Shown: positions 1 through 9,064, counted from the stretch's first letter. The stretch: 64,000 bases of DNA from UMGS1002 sp964570825 (GCA_964570825.1 CAZMZJ010000006.1:62001-126000), one strand, 5' to 3'. The notes: generated by a model not told the origin, from the sequence alone. Translations and numbers: made by a program.

Positions 1-139
1 CGGTATCATCAGGAATATAAGAAGCGGGAAAACCTACTCTGCTGAGCCGTTCCCGAAATTTATCCAATCGATAATCACCGCCGGCGGACTTGCCGGCGCG
101 GTCAAATCCGGTATGTTTGGAGGCGGAAATGAAACTTAA
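1..139 (+). CDS. leuD: 3-isopropylmalate dehydratase small subunit, C-terminal end (partial)
   Basis: The frame opening at base 2 runs to the TAA at 137-139 and gives the last 45 residues of a LeuD-type protein. The tail carries the family pattern of a GKTY-like turn, then A-E-P-F-P-x-F and a glycine-rich I-x-x-A-G-G-L helix. LeuD pairs with LeuC to isomerise 2- and 3-isopropylmalate in leucine synthesis. The 5' part lies left of the window. The stop codon lies inside leuB, an 11-base overlap that implies one leu operon with coupled translation. Confidence 0.85.
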   Translation, partial: GIIRNIRSGKTYSAEPFPKFIQSIITAGGLAGAVKSGMFGGGNET

Positions 140-1178
140 CATTGCGTTGATGAAGGGTGACGGAATCGGCCCCGAGGTTGTGGACAGAGCGACCGAGGTG
201 CTCGACAGGGTTGCCGGAAAGTATGGACACAGGATAACATATACCGCGGTGCTCGCAGGCGGCTGCGCCATTGATGCGGTCGGCGAGCCTCTGCCGAAGG
301 AAGCGCTTGATATCTGCCTTGCCAGCGACAGCGTGCTGCTTGGCGCCGTCGGCGGTCCCAAATGGGATGTGCTGCCCGGACACCTGCGCCCCGAACGTGC
401 GCTGCTCGGAGTGAGGAAAGCTCTCGGCCTTTATGCGAACATACGCCCCGCCAAGCTGTATCCCGCTCTCAGGGACAGATGTCCCCTGCGCTCATGCGGA
501 GATTTTGATATGGTTATCGTACGTGAGCTGACCGGAGGTATGTACTTCGGTGAAAGCGGGCGGCGGGAAGGCGCTCTCGGGCCCGAAGCATACGACACCG
601 AAGCCTACAGCGTCACGGAGATAGAAAGGATCGGGCGCACGGCGTTTGAGAGCGCGCTCAAGCGGCGCCATAAGGTCACAAGCATCGACAAGGCTAACGT
701 CCTTGAAAGCTCGCGGCTCTGGCGCGAAACGATGCACCGCCTTGCCGCCGAGTATCCCGGAGTCGAATATTCAGATATGCTTGTGGACAACGCTGCAATG
801 CAGCTTATTAGGAACCCGGCACAGTTCGATGTCATCGTGACCTCAAATATGTTCGGCGATATTTTATCGGACGAGGCATCGCAGCTGACCGGCTCGATCG
901 GAATGCTGCCATCGGCCTCTCTCGGCAACGGGACGCGCGGACTTTACGAACCGATACACGGCTCGGCCCCCGATATTGCAGGAAAGGGAATCGCTAATCC
1001 GATTGCCACTATTCTCTCGGCTGCCATGATGCTGCGCTACTCATTCGGACTCGCCGCTGAAGCCGGCTGCATAGAGAACGCTGTGGAAGGCACGCTTAAC
1101 GCGGGATATTTGACCGCAGATATCGGAGGAAAACTCACAACCGGTGAAATTACGGAAAAAATACTCGAGTTAATATGA
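129..1178 (+). CDS. leuB: 3-isopropylmalate dehydrogenase
   Basis: LeuB oxidatively decarboxylates 3-isopropylmalate to 2-oxoisocaproate with NAD+ in the cytoplasm, the third step of leucine synthesis. The 349-residue product has the usual family length. It shows the N-terminal G-D-G-I-G-P-E-V motif, the central R-E-L-T-G-G-x-Y-F-G stretch, the substrate-loop K-A-N-V-L segment, the metal-binding D-x-x-x-D region (S-N-M-F-G-D-I-L-S-D-E) and the NAD-binding G-L-Y-E-P-I-H-G-S-A-P motif. The ATG at 129 is chosen because a GGAGG sits at 118-122. A TTG at 90 in the same frame would place 13 unrelated residues in front. It overlaps the end of leuD and is followed by a bidirectional terminator. Confidence 0.97.
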   Translation: MKLNIALMKGDGIGPEVVDRATEVLDRVAGKYGHRITYTAVLAGGCAIDAVGEPLPKEALDICLASDSVLLGAVGGPKWDVLPGHLRPERALLGVRKALGLYANIRPAKLYPALRDRCPLRSCGDFDMVIVRELTGGMYFGESGRREGALGPEAYDTEAYSVTEIERIGRTAFESALKRRHKVTSIDKANVLESSRLWRETMHRLAAEYPGVEYSDMLVDNAAMQLIRNPAQFDVIVTSNMFGDILSDEASQLTGSIGMLPSASLGNGTRGLYEPIHGSAPDIAGKGIANPIATILSAAMMLRYSFGLAAEAGCIENAVEGTLNAGYLTADIGGKLTTGEITEKILELI

Positions 1179-1280
1179 AGCGATAGCATAGACGTCGTTT
1201 GGCGAATCATATTTCAGCATGCTTCATCAGCAGCCATCAGCGTTATCAGCTTATTATGATTTCATTGGATTTTGAAAAAA

Positions 1281-1306
1281 AGGACGGCATTCCGCCGTCC
1301 TTTTTA
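1281..1306. terminator. bidirectional intrinsic terminator
   Basis: An 8-bp perfect stem (1281-1288 with 1294-1301) and a 5-base loop is flanked by an A run on the left and a T run on the right. It separates leuB (+) from the convergent ABC permease gene (-). Confidence 0.85.
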
Positions 1307-1313
1307 TTTCAGT

Positions 1314-2117
1314 TTATAACGCCTGAAGATCCTTTTTTTCAAAGAAGTAAAACGTACCCGCCAGCGCGGCGGCTGTTATGATGAGCGAAAGAATCAGATA
1401 TCGCCAGTCAAACAGTCCTGTCGCCAGCTCAGAGGGCGGAAAGTACCGGAGCGGCAAAAACGGACGCAGCGGAGCGTTGTGTTCAAGCATATCATAAACC
1501 ACGCAAAGAATATACGAGACGAGCACCGATAAATTGCCTGCCTTCGCGCCGTTTTCGATGCTGCGCGAGACCGACGCAAACAGCGCGCCGGACGAAAAGA
1601 ATATCATGCCGGAAAGCCATAAAGCGAGAGCGGTTTTTGCAAAAACTCCGGCCATACCGTCCGCAAGTCCGAGTTTAGCCGAGGATGTCAGCGCGAAGAT
1701 GAAGAAAAGAACGCAATAGAGAGTAAGATAAAGGCAGCCGGCCAAAAGCTTTGGGAAGAGAATTTCCGCTCTTCTGCGCGGCTTTGTGAATATAAATTCG
1801 TATGTCTTGTCGGCAAGTTCGCGGGATAATGCGCTGTTTCCGAGATATACTGCGAATATGACCGTAATTATTACCGCATACTGCACAAGGACTGCGTAAT
1901 ACCCGGGAAACGAGGCAATATCAAGTCCGCTCACACCCATAACCGCAAGCACTATTTTCGGAAAATTTTCAAACAGCGCTTGCATTTTGTCTCCCGCCGT
2001 TTTGATGCCTGTGTACTTTACAAGTCCAATGAATACTAAGACAAACAGTCCGAGCGTCCAGAATAAGAAGACCCTGAGGTATGACTTAAGCTCGCGCCTT
2101 AATATGTTTACTGACAT
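1314..2117 (-). CDS. ABC-2 type transporter permease
   Basis: This 267-residue membrane protein has about six hydrophobic segments. They start near residues 16, 75, 130, 165, 195 and 238, separated by charged loops, the layout of ABC-2 permeases. The loop R-E-L-A-D-K-T-Y-E-F near residue 100 resembles the cytoplasmic coupling region of this family (SREL-x-x-K-T). It is the last gene of a three-gene minus-strand set: ATPase, permease, permease. Two different permeases with one ATPase suggest a heterodimeric exporter. The substrate cannot be told from sequence; related systems export lipids, antibiotics or peptides. A terminator follows at 1281-1306. Confidence 0.85.
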   Translation of the reverse strand: MSVNILRRELKSYLRVFLFWTLGLFVLVFIGLVKYTGIKTAGDKMQALFENFPKIVLAVMGVSGLDIASFPGYYAVLVQYAVIITVIFAVYLGNSALSRELADKTYEFIFTKPRRRAEILFPKLLAGCLYLTLYCVLFFIFALTSSAKLGLADGMAGVFAKTALALWLSGMIFFSSGALFASVSRSIENGAKAGNLSVLVSYILCVVYDMLEHNAPLRPFLPLRYFPPSELATGLFDWRYLILSLIITAAALAGTFYFFEKKDLQAL

Positions 2118-2131
2118 CTAACCCCACCTCC

Positions 2132-2929
2132 TCATACCGCCTGAAGTTCGCCGCGGCAGTACTTTGCTCCTGCGGCGGCAAGCATTCCGGCCGTCAGAAC
2201 CGCGGCGAGTATCACATATTCCGTTTCAAACCTGCCCTGCGAATATGCGGCAAAGACGTCAAAATATCTGTACGGCGCAAGATACCTCAGCCAGTCCTCG
2301 TCAAGTATGCTGTGCAGCGCAGTAAGGATAAATCCGCCGAAACCCAGAAGTATTGCCGAGCCCGCAACCGTGCGGACCCTCCTTGCAAAAATTCCCCAGA
2401 AAAATCCTGCCGCAAGGAATATTAGTTCCACAAAAAGAAGCGCGCACGCCGCAAGCACGGCGTTATTTATGCCGCCGCCGTTGCCGAACCGGATAAATAG
2501 CAGCGTGGACAGAGCGATGTAAAAGACGTTCGATATCAAAAGCAGCGTCAGCGACGCGAGCAGCTTGAATGAAAACAATCCTGCTCGGCTCATCGGTTTA
2601 GTCATTAGAAAATCAGAGCACCTCGCCCGCTTTTCGCGTGACGACACCGAGAGGCCGAGCGACGCCGCCATAATTCCTCCGGCAAGCGAGATATACATGA
2701 ACACGAATGACGAAAAGCCGCCGTAGCTGAAGATATCGCCGAACATCATGCCAAATGCGGCCTTGAAAACCGGCGGGAACCCATTGAGTGCGGCTTCAAC
2801 CGCCGGGCGGCTGTCAATTAAGACGGGATAAACCGCGGTAATCATACAGAAATGAAAAAGCAGAATGACGGCGGTCCAGATCGCGGCGCCGCGACACTCA
2901 CGGCGCAGTTCAAATAAATATACATTCAT
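2132..2929 (-). CDS. ABC-2 type transporter permease
   Basis: This second, 265-residue permease of the exporter has a similar layout to its downstream neighbour: a short cytoplasmic N-terminus, a first membrane segment near residues 18-38, a long loop, and five further segments. The loop around residues 95-112 (S-S-R-E-K-R-A-R-x-x-D-F-L-M-T-K-P) matches the coupling loop of ABC-2 permeases and parallels the R-E-L-A-D-K-T loop of the other subunit. The two are therefore diverged paralogues that probably pair. Gaps of 14 bases to the next gene and 18 bases from the ATPase gene support one transcript. Confidence 0.85.
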   Translation of the reverse strand: MNVYLFELRRECRGAAIWTAVILLFHFCMITAVYPVLIDSRPAVEAALNGFPPVFKAAFGMMFGDIFSYGGFSSFVFMYISLAGGIMAASLGLSVSSREKRARCSDFLMTKPMSRAGLFSFKLLASLTLLLISNVFYIALSTLLFIRFGNGGGINNAVLAACALLFVELIFLAAGFFWGIFARRVRTVAGSAILLGFGGFILTALHSILDEDWLRYLAPYRYFDVFAAYSQGRFETEYVILAAVLTAGMLAAAGAKYCRGELQAV

Positions 2930-2947
2930 AGTTATTGCATTTCCTCC

Positions 2948-3823
2948 TCAGCTTTTATAATAGTGGAGGAAAATTTCTTCAAGATCCGGTTCGGTAATGT
3001 CCGCATTGGTAAGCCTGTACGAGGCAAGCGCATAGATTAGGCGGTTGCAGTCGCCGTGCCAGAGAAAGCTGACATGATTTCCGGCAACTTCAATTTCCGA
3101 GGCGCCGTCGAGAGCAAAGCCGTCCACCGGGTTTTCCGCTGTGAAGCTGACGCGTTTATAGGAGCTTTTCCGCAGGTCTTCGATTCTCTGAACGCTGACT
3201 ATTTTTCCTTCTCGGATAATCGCGACCCGGCTGCAGATGCGCTGCACCTCGCTGAGTATATGCGATGAAAAGAGCACCGTTGCGCCACGTTCGTTTTCCG
3301 CTTTTATAAGTTCGAAAAACCTGCGCTGCATCAGTGGGTCGAGGCCGCTTGTCGGCTCGTCGAGTATTATAAGTTCGGGGGAATGGAGAAGCCCCTGGAT
3401 TATTCCAACCTTCTTTTTATTCCCGAGGCTCATGTCCTCGATCCTTTTGTTAAGGTCAAGCTCAAGGCTGTCCGCGAGTTCCTTTATGCGAGCGGAACAG
3501 TCCTTCTTATAAAAACTTGCAGAATATTCAAGCAGGTCGGCTGCTCTCATGCGGTCGTAATAGAAAACCTCGCCGGGCAGATAGCCGACTCTGGCTAAAA
3601 TTTCCTTTCTGTGGGTTTCGGTATCGAGTCCGAAAACATAAGCTTCTCCGCTCGTTCTGTGAATAAGCGAGAGCAGGGTGCGGATAGTCGTCGATTTTCC
3701 GGCTCCGTTCGGACCGATAAAACCGAATATCTCACCTTGGCCGACAGAAAGATCGACGTCGAGTATCCCTCTTGATTTGCCATAGAATTTTGTCAGTTTC
3801 CTGGTTTCAATAACTGTGTCCAT
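2948..3823 (-). CDS. ABC transporter ATP-binding protein
   Basis: This 291-residue protein powers the two adjacent permeases. Walker A (G-P-N-G-A-G-K-S-T) is near residues 37-45, the signature is the degenerate S-L-G-N-K-K-K near 135, Walker B with the D-loop (L-I-I-L-D-E-P-T-S-G-L-D) is near 155-166, and the switch histidine is in S-S-H-I-L. The C-terminal 80 residues form the regulatory extension seen in ABC-2 drug/lipid exporters. The ATG at 3823 has a GGGGGAGG box just upstream. A longer start at 3895 would lie inside the predicted promoter (3884-3911), so it is rejected. Confidence 0.93.
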   Translation of the reverse strand: MDTVIETRKLTKFYGKSRGILDVDLSVGQGEIFGFIGPNGAGKSTTIRTLLSLIHRTSGEAYVFGLDTETHRKEILARVGYLPGEVFYYDRMRAADLLEYSASFYKKDCSARIKELADSLELDLNKRIEDMSLGNKKKVGIIQGLLHSPELIILDEPTSGLDPLMQRRFFELIKAENERGATVLFSSHILSEVQRICSRVAIIREGKIVSVQRIEDLRKSSYKRVSFTAENPVDGFALDGASEIEVAGNHVSFLWHGDCNRLIYALASYRLTNADITEPDLEEIFLHYYKS

Positions 3824-3883
3824 AATCCATGAACCTCCCCCTGATGTATATTTGCGGACAGATTGAATGAACCTGTTGACTAA

Positions 3884-3911
3884 ATTATACAGCATAAGCT
3901 GATATTTTCAA
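3884..3911 (-). promoter_or_regulatory. sigma-A-like promoter for the ABC exporter operon
   Basis: Read on the minus strand, TTGAAA (3911-3906), a 16-base spacer and a perfect TATAAT (3889-3884) lie about 60 bases upstream of the ATPase start. Confidence 0.6.
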
Positions 3912-4045
3912 GTCCCGGCCGCTCTTTTTATGAAATATTTTCGGCGAATTGCCGCTTTTTTATTATCGACACAGCCTTTTTCCGTTTTAGCAATCCTGGG
4001 CTGCATTACAACACTAAAAATTGCACCTGAAGGCGTACATATCTA

Positions 4046-4074
4046 TTGACAGGAAGAAATATTTAGTATATAAT
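4046..4074 (+). promoter_or_regulatory. consensus sigma-A promoter
   Basis: A perfect TTGACA (4046-4051), a 17-base spacer and a perfect TATAAT (4069-4074) lie 45 bases upstream of the AIM24-like gene. This is one of the strongest promoters in the window and probably drives the whole run to 12.1 kb. Confidence 0.8.
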
Positions 4075-4118
4075 GAAATAAAATATAATTTATTTCATTA
4101 AGATTTTTGAGGTATTGT

Positions 4119-4937
4119 ATGTTTTGTCAGAATTGCGGGGCAAAATTGCCTGAAAATGCCAGATTCTGCAGCGCCTGCGGAGCCGGGCAGGGAGAATCGG
4201 CGCAATCCGAACAGCCGAAGCGTCAGTTTTATCAGAATACGCCGAAGCCGCTTGAGTATTCGATTTTCGGCGGTAACTTTCCTGCTGTTACGATAAAGCT
4301 CGGTGCGGGTGAGAGCATTTATACTCAGTCCGGGGGCCTTTCGTGGATGGACAGCGGCATCACCATGAAGACGAATATGCAGGGCGGACTTATGAAGGGA
4401 CTCGGACGCATGTTTTCGGGCGAGTCGCTTTTTATGGCTACCTTTACCGCAAACGCGCCGGGGCAGGAGATTACCATAGCGTCGTCATTTCCGGGGAGCA
4501 TACTTGCTCTTGAAATGACCGGGAATACAATAATCGCGCAGAAATCTTCATTTCTATGCGCCCAGCCGGACGTTTCGCTTAGTGCTTATGTAACGCGCAG
4601 CATCGGCGCCGGGCTTTTCGGCGGAGAAGGCTTTATACTCCAGAAAATATCCGGATACGGGCAGGTTTTCCTTGAGGTTGACGGAAGCCTTGTCGAGAAG
4701 ACGCTGCGCCAGGGGGAACAGATAAAGGTCGATACGGGGAACGTGGCGGCCTTTGAGGAGAGCGTAGGCTATCAGGCTGAAATGGTCAAAGGATTTAAGA
4801 ATATACTTTTTGGCGGCGAGGGACTTTTTTTGACCACCCTGACCGGTCCCGGCAGAGTCTGGCTGCAGACAATGACGCTGCCGAGCTTTACAAAACGTAT
4901 TATTCCTTATCTGCCGAGGACATCAAATTCTAATTGA
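4119..4937 (+). CDS. zinc-ribbon AIM24-family protein
   Basis: This 272-residue cytoplasmic-looking protein has two parts. The N-terminus is a zinc ribbon with cysteines at about 3, 6, 17 and 20. The rest, from about residue 48, is an AIM24/TIGR00266-type beta domain, with G-A-G-E-S-I-Y-x-Q-x-G-G-L and repeated G-G-E-G blocks. AIM24 proteins have a double beta-barrel fold; their bacterial role is unknown. The ATG at 4119 follows a GAGGT box; the in-frame TTG at 4107 is less likely. It is the first gene after a consensus promoter and is followed within 20 bases by a second zinc-ribbon gene, so the two probably act together. No signal peptide is visible. Confidence 0.85.
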   Translation: MFCQNCGAKLPENARFCSACGAGQGESAQSEQPKRQFYQNTPKPLEYSIFGGNFPAVTIKLGAGESIYTQSGGLSWMDSGITMKTNMQGGLMKGLGRMFSGESLFMATFTANAPGQEITIASSFPGSILALEMTGNTIIAQKSSFLCAQPDVSLSAYVTRSIGAGLFGGEGFILQKISGYGQVFLEVDGSLVEKTLRQGEQIKVDTGNVAAFEESVGYQAEMVKGFKNILFGGEGLFLTTLTGPGRVWLQTMTLPSFTKRIIPYLPRTSNSN

Positions 4938-4956
4938 ATATAAGGAGGAACAGACA

Positions 4957-5478
4957 ATGCCAGTTAAATTTTGTCCCAACTGCGGCGCGCAGCTGACAGA
5001 AAATATTAAATTCTGTCCGTCCTGCGGCAGCGCAATCGCCGCTTCGGCGACGACTCCCCCGCCATCGCAGAATTCAGCTCCAACTCCTCCGCCGGCCTAT
5101 AGTAACGGCGGAACAGCCCAGGGCACTTATTATCAGGCGCCTTCGTACCAGAACCAGCCATCATACAATCCGCAGGCGCAATCGCAATACGGTAATGTCA
5201 GCCAGACGTTACAGCCCAATCTCACAGCGCCCATGAAGGTCGGAGAGTATATATTGACGTTTATAATTTTTTCGATACCAGTTGTCAATATTATCATGAT
5301 GTTTGTCTGGGCTTTCGGCTCGAACGTAAACGTCAATAAAAAGAACTATTCAAGAGCCGTGCTTATAATGGGTTTGATCGGAGCGGTTCTTGCAATTATT
5401 TTTAGTTCTGTGATAATCGGAGCTCTTGCGTCAATATTCAGCAACAGCGGCTCGTCATATGGCACATACTATTATTAA
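4957..5478 (+). CDS. zinc-ribbon membrane protein with Pro/Gln-rich linker
   Basis: The 173-residue product starts with a zinc ribbon (cysteines near 6, 9, 20, 23) almost identical in layout to that of the preceding gene. A low-complexity linker rich in Pro, Ser, Gln and Tyr (about 27-88) follows, then two hydrophobic segments (about 97-122 and 133-160) with a lysine-rich loop between them. This is a common architecture in Clostridia for small membrane proteins of unknown function. A strong AAGGAGGA box precedes the ATG. Its 3' end overlaps the start of the next gene by 20 bases. Confidence 0.8.
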   Translation: MPVKFCPNCGAQLTENIKFCPSCGSAIAASATTPPPSQNSAPTPPPAYSNGGTAQGTYYQAPSYQNQPSYNPQAQSQYGNVSQTLQPNLTAPMKVGEYILTFIIFSIPVVNIIMMFVWAFGSNVNVNKKNYSRAVLIMGLIGAVLAIIFSSVIIGALASIFSNSGSSYGTYYY

Positions 5479-6487
5479 ACTATGCCTTGCGGCGCTGACA
5501 CTTGCGCTGGTATTCGGGATATCTCTAAGCTGTGGCAAAGAGGAGAAAACCGTAATTGTCTATACCTCTGTTGACCAGGTTTTTTCAGAACAGATATTCG
5601 AGCTTTTCGAGGCCCGTACCGGCATAGAAGTAAAAGCAGTTTACGATATTGAGGCGCAGAAGACCGTGGGGCTTGCCAATAAGCTGATCGAAGAAAAGGG
5701 AAATCCGCAGGCGGACGTGTTCTGGAACGGCGAAATACTCCAGATGATAAGGTTAAAGGATGAGGGAGTGCTTGCAAGCATTGAGCTTAAGGCGGCCGGG
5801 GAGCTTCCCGGTGCGTTTGTCGACGCCGACGGCTGCTGGTTCGGATTTGGCGGCAGAGCCCGTGTGCTGCTCTATAATAAAACCTTGATTTCCGAGAAAG
5901 ATCTGCCAAAGACAATGAACGAAATGGTAAGCAGCAAAAATCTTGCAAACGCCGGAATAGCTTATCCGGTTTTCGGCACGGCGGCGACACACGCGGCTGT
6001 TCTTTACACATACTGGGGAGCCGACGCGGCGAAAAGTTATTTTACCGCGCTTAGGTCAGGCGGCATATCGGTTTTGGACGGTAACAGTGTAGTCAAGGAT
6101 TACGTTGATAAAAAAAGGCTGTATTTCGGCATGACCGACACCGACGACGCGCTTGAAGCGATGGAAGGGAACAGCGATCTTGCGGTTTTGTTCCTTGATC
6201 AGGGGGACAATGACATGGGAACTCTCGTGATACCGAACACTGTGGCGATGATAAACGGTGCGCGGCATAGCGAAGAGGCGTTGAAATTTATCGAGTTTCT
6301 GCTTTCGGCCGAAGCCGAGCAGAAAATGGTTGACATCGGCTGGATACATATTCCGGTCCACACCGGAGTAACTCCCGCCGCCGCGTTCGACACTGACGGC
6401 GTCAAAATCATGGCGGTTGATTTCGGCAGGGTCTACGCTAATCTTGAAGTGTCAAAAAGAGATATGATTGAAATATTCGGAAGTTGA
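5459..6487 (+). CDS. ferric-iron-type ABC transporter substrate-binding lipoprotein
   Basis: This 342-residue periplasmic-binding-type lipoprotein has an N-terminal hydrophobic signal ending in I-S-L-S-C, with the lipidated cysteine near residue 25. The body matches the FbpA/AfuA-like group 1 binding fold: V-I-V-Y-T-S-V-D-Q-V-F near the start, P-Q-A-D-V-F-W-N-G-E, and L-A-V-L-F-L-D-Q-G-D near the middle. The family binds ferric iron or small organic anions such as 2-aminoethylphosphonate, so the substrate is not certain. The ATG at 5459 overlaps the previous gene and has no clear ribosome binding site, which suggests translational coupling. The permease gene follows within 17 bases. Confidence 0.85.
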   Translation: MAHTIIKLCLAALTLALVFGISLSCGKEEKTVIVYTSVDQVFSEQIFELFEARTGIEVKAVYDIEAQKTVGLANKLIEEKGNPQADVFWNGEILQMIRLKDEGVLASIELKAAGELPGAFVDADGCWFGFGGRARVLLYNKTLISEKDLPKTMNEMVSSKNLANAGIAYPVFGTAATHAAVLYTYWGADAAKSYFTALRSGGISVLDGNSVVKDYVDKKRLYFGMTDTDDALEAMEGNSDLAVLFLDQGDNDMGTLVIPNTVAMINGARHSEEALKFIEFLLSAEAEQKMVDIGWIHIPVHTGVTPAAAFDTDGVKIMAVDFGRVYANLEVSKRDMIEIFGS

Positions 6488-6504
6488 TTTTAAGGAGTGA
6501 GCTT

Positions 6505-8076
6505 TTGAGGGCGGAAAAACTGAGGTGCGGAGCTAAAGCAATAATCAAAGCTGCCGCCGCTTTTCTGACGGTGTTTTTTACAGCGGCGCCGCTTTTCTGC
6601 CTCGCGGCGGGAGCGTCGGCCGCAGCGCTTGGCGGAACTCTCAATGTCGCATCGTTTGCCGGCCCGCTCTTTTTTCGCACTGTAGCAGTCGAGTCCGGGG
6701 CGGCGCTGCTTTCCGTTCTGCTCGGCTTTTTTGCGGCGCTTGGAATCTGGACTTTTTTTGAAAAACAAGCAGAGCGTCTTGCGGTCGCCCTGCTGCTGCT
6801 TTACATAATCCCGCCGTTTATACATCTTCAGTCATGGATTTTCGTCATGGACAGGATAAATGAGCTTATAGCCGGATTTTTGCCGTTTTCACCGAATTTT
6901 ACGGGCAGCTTTGCGGTGATACTTACGACAGCCGTTTCGGGGCTTCCGGTAACGGCGGGGCTTGCGCTTTTCTCGCTGATAAGCGTCCCGTCAGAACTGG
7001 CGGACCTCAGCCTTCTTGATTCTCACGGGGCGCGGGTATTTTTCCGCGTATATCTGCCGTATCTTGCACCGTCCTTTGCAATCGGCGGATTTTTTGTTTT
7101 TTTCCTCAATGTCAACGATTTTGCAATTCCCTCCGTTTTTGGCGTTAATGTATTTGCCCTTGAGATATTTGCGCGTTTTTCGGCCGGCATGAATATTTAC
7201 GAGGTGTTCGCCGTTTCACTCCCGCTTCTGTCCCTCTGTGCCGCATCGGCCGCGCTTTTCGGGCTTTATATAAAGAAAAGCGGTTTTTCGCTTGGCTCGG
7301 CGCGCGTGAAGAATCCTTTTAAGAATGAAAAATTTATCCGGATTCCGGCGGTTCTGGGCATTGTTGTCGTTGCAGCTTTTGTAATTGTGCCGCTTGCGGC
7401 TCTTATGCGCGAGGCTGCAGCGGCAGAGGACATATTGCCGATACTCAAAGGTTCGGCTAAAGAGCTTGCTTATTCGCTCGAAACAAGCGCTCTGACGGCG
7501 GTGCTGTGCGTCGTCCCATCGATGTTTTTTGCATATCTGTTTTACCGCTCGAAGCGGAGGGTGCTGTTGCTTTCTCTGGCGTCGCTGCCCTTTGTTACCG
7601 CCGCGCCGGTGGCGGGACTTGCGCTGATTAAAATGTGGAACACACACCTGTTAGGGCCCGTTTACCGAAGCCCCGCAATGCCTGCGGTTGCGATGCTCTC
7701 GAGATTTGCTTTCATCGGAATGCTGATGATGACCTCGGCGTTCATGAGGCTTGACGGCGGATATATTGACGGACTGCGGCTGTATTATCCCGGACATCTG
7801 CGCGCGGCTTTATGCGTTTTCAGGCTTGTCAAGAAGGAGTGCATCGCGTCGATGCTTATAATTTTCGCGCTTGCGATGGGGGAGTTCGGGATGACGCTGC
7901 TTGTCACGCCTCCCGGATATCAGACGCTTGCAAATAAAATTTACAATTATCTTCATTACGGCGCGTCGGGGACGATTGCGGTTCTTTGCCTTTTCATGCT
8001 GATTATTGTATTTGCCGCGGTGCTGCTCGCATATTTTATACTGACAGGCGGAAAAAATGGGGAAAAAGATTATTAA
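6505..8076 (+). CDS. ferric-iron-type ABC transporter permease (fused two-domain)
   Basis: This 523-residue membrane protein consists of two tandem BPD-type permease halves, as in FbpB. About twelve hydrophobic segments are visible, and the second half begins near residue 290 after a basic cytoplasmic linker. Each half carries a short EAA-like loop (around D-L-S-L-L-D-S-H-G-A in the first). The start is taken as TTG at 6505, which has AGGAG at 6493-6497, seven bases upstream. A TTG at 6484 lies before that box. It follows the binding-protein gene and overlaps the next gene by 20 bases. No ATPase gene for this importer occurs anywhere in the cluster. Confidence 0.85.
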   Translation: MRAEKLRCGAKAIIKAAAAFLTVFFTAAPLFCLAAGASAAALGGTLNVASFAGPLFFRTVAVESGAALLSVLLGFFAALGIWTFFEKQAERLAVALLLLYIIPPFIHLQSWIFVMDRINELIAGFLPFSPNFTGSFAVILTTAVSGLPVTAGLALFSLISVPSELADLSLLDSHGARVFFRVYLPYLAPSFAIGGFFVFFLNVNDFAIPSVFGVNVFALEIFARFSAGMNIYEVFAVSLPLLSLCAASAALFGLYIKKSGFSLGSARVKNPFKNEKFIRIPAVLGIVVVAAFVIVPLAALMREAAAAEDILPILKGSAKELAYSLETSALTAVLCVVPSMFFAYLFYRSKRRVLLLSLASLPFVTAAPVAGLALIKMWNTHLLGPVYRSPAMPAVAMLSRFAFIGMLMMTSAFMRLDGGYIDGLRLYYPGHLRAALCVFRLVKKECIASMLIIFALAMGEFGMTLLVTPPGYQTLANKIYNYLHYGASGTIAVLCLFMLIIVFAAVLLAYFILTGGKNGEKDY

Positions 8077-9064
8077 AGCGTCCGGAATGGTTCTTTTGTT
8101 TCTTCTTTGCGCCTTATTGCTATATGCCGCCCTGCGCGGAATTAAGGGAGAAGCTGAGAAATGCACAGGGCGTCCGGGCTATGACGTGATTCTTGAAGGC
8201 AGGGATATCTGCGCGCTGGCATTTGACGGGAAAATTCTATACGCCGGAGGCGCCGACGGACTTTATGAGATAGACACTGAAACATTTATGTCAAAAGAGG
8301 TCGGCGGATTTGAATATATCAGGACGCTTTTCTGGGACGGCAAAGGCCTTTGGATAGGGCATGACGCGGGGCTTTCTTACCTTTCTGACACGGTATTTAC
8401 CTTCACCGCCAGTGACTTTCTGCCCGACAACCGTGTAAACGCGTTTATAATCGACAGTAAAAACCGAATGTGGATTGGCACATGGGGCGGAGCGGTGATG
8501 ATAGACGGGGAGGATATCACTCTTTACAATACAGAAAACGGGCTGCTTGACAGCATGGTTAACGTTATTTTTGAAGACAGCTGGGGAGACATCTGGTTTG
8601 GCTCATATGTAGCGCCGCGCGGCGGCGTCAGCGTGCTGACAGAATCTGGGTGGCAGTATTTCACAACCAGGGACGGCCTGCTTCATGCGAATATTACCTC
8701 GATAATTGAAACAGGGGGCGGCATGGTGATAGTCGGCGGCGGGCTTTACACAAAAGGCGGCGGAACGGGATTTGTTTATCAGGACGGACGCTTTATTAAA
8801 AGCGGTGTTTTCACGGTGGAAAACGGTCTTGCGGGCGAGAAGATCCGCTCGCTGTTCGAGGACAGCGGAAACAGACTCTGGGTCGGCTCGGAATACGACG
8901 GGCTGGCGGTGATTTACGGGGACAAGTCGATAATACTTGACAAGGCGCACGGACTATCTTGCGACGAGGTTAAAATTATCCGTGAGGACAGTTCCGGCAA
9001 TATGTGGATAGGCACGCGGAGCGGCGTCACGCGGATTATGAAAGGAGTTATTGCATATGAATAA
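8057..9064 (+). CDS. membrane-anchored beta-propeller (Reg_prop repeat) protein
   Basis: The 335-residue product has one N-terminal membrane or signal segment (about 8-24) followed by about six propeller blades. The blade repeat is visible as L/M-W-I-G-T/H-x-x-G-(V/L) preceded by S/D-x-N-R/G (for example near residues 95, 135, 175, 275 and 318). These repeats are of the Reg_prop type, usually found in the periplasmic sensor part of hybrid two-component proteins. Here there is no kinase or DNA-binding part, so it is a stand-alone extracellular propeller. The ATG overlaps the permease stop by 20 bases, and the 3' end overlaps the next gene by 8 bases. The tight coupling suggests it works with its neighbours. 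The function is unknown. Confidence 0.75.
   Translation: MGKKIIKASGMVLLFLLCALLLYAALRGIKGEAEKCTGRPGYDVILEGRDICALAFDGKILYAGGADGLYEIDTETFMSKEVGGFEYIRTLFWDGKGLWIGHDAGLSYLSDTVFTFTASDFLPDNRVNAFIIDSKNRMWIGTWGGAVMIDGEDITLYNTENGLLDSMVNVIFEDSWGDIWFGSYVAPRGGVSVLTESGWQYFTTRDGLLHANITSIIETGGGMVIVGGGLYTKGGGTGFVYQDGRFIKSGVFTVENGLAGEKIRSLFEDSGNRLWVGSEYDGLAVIYGDKSIILDKAHGLSCDEVKIIREDSSGNMWIGTRSGVTRIMKGVIAYE

Noticed and set aside
1199..1381. Short frame between leuB and the ABC permease gene
   Set aside because: It crosses the bidirectional terminator and has no ribosome binding site.
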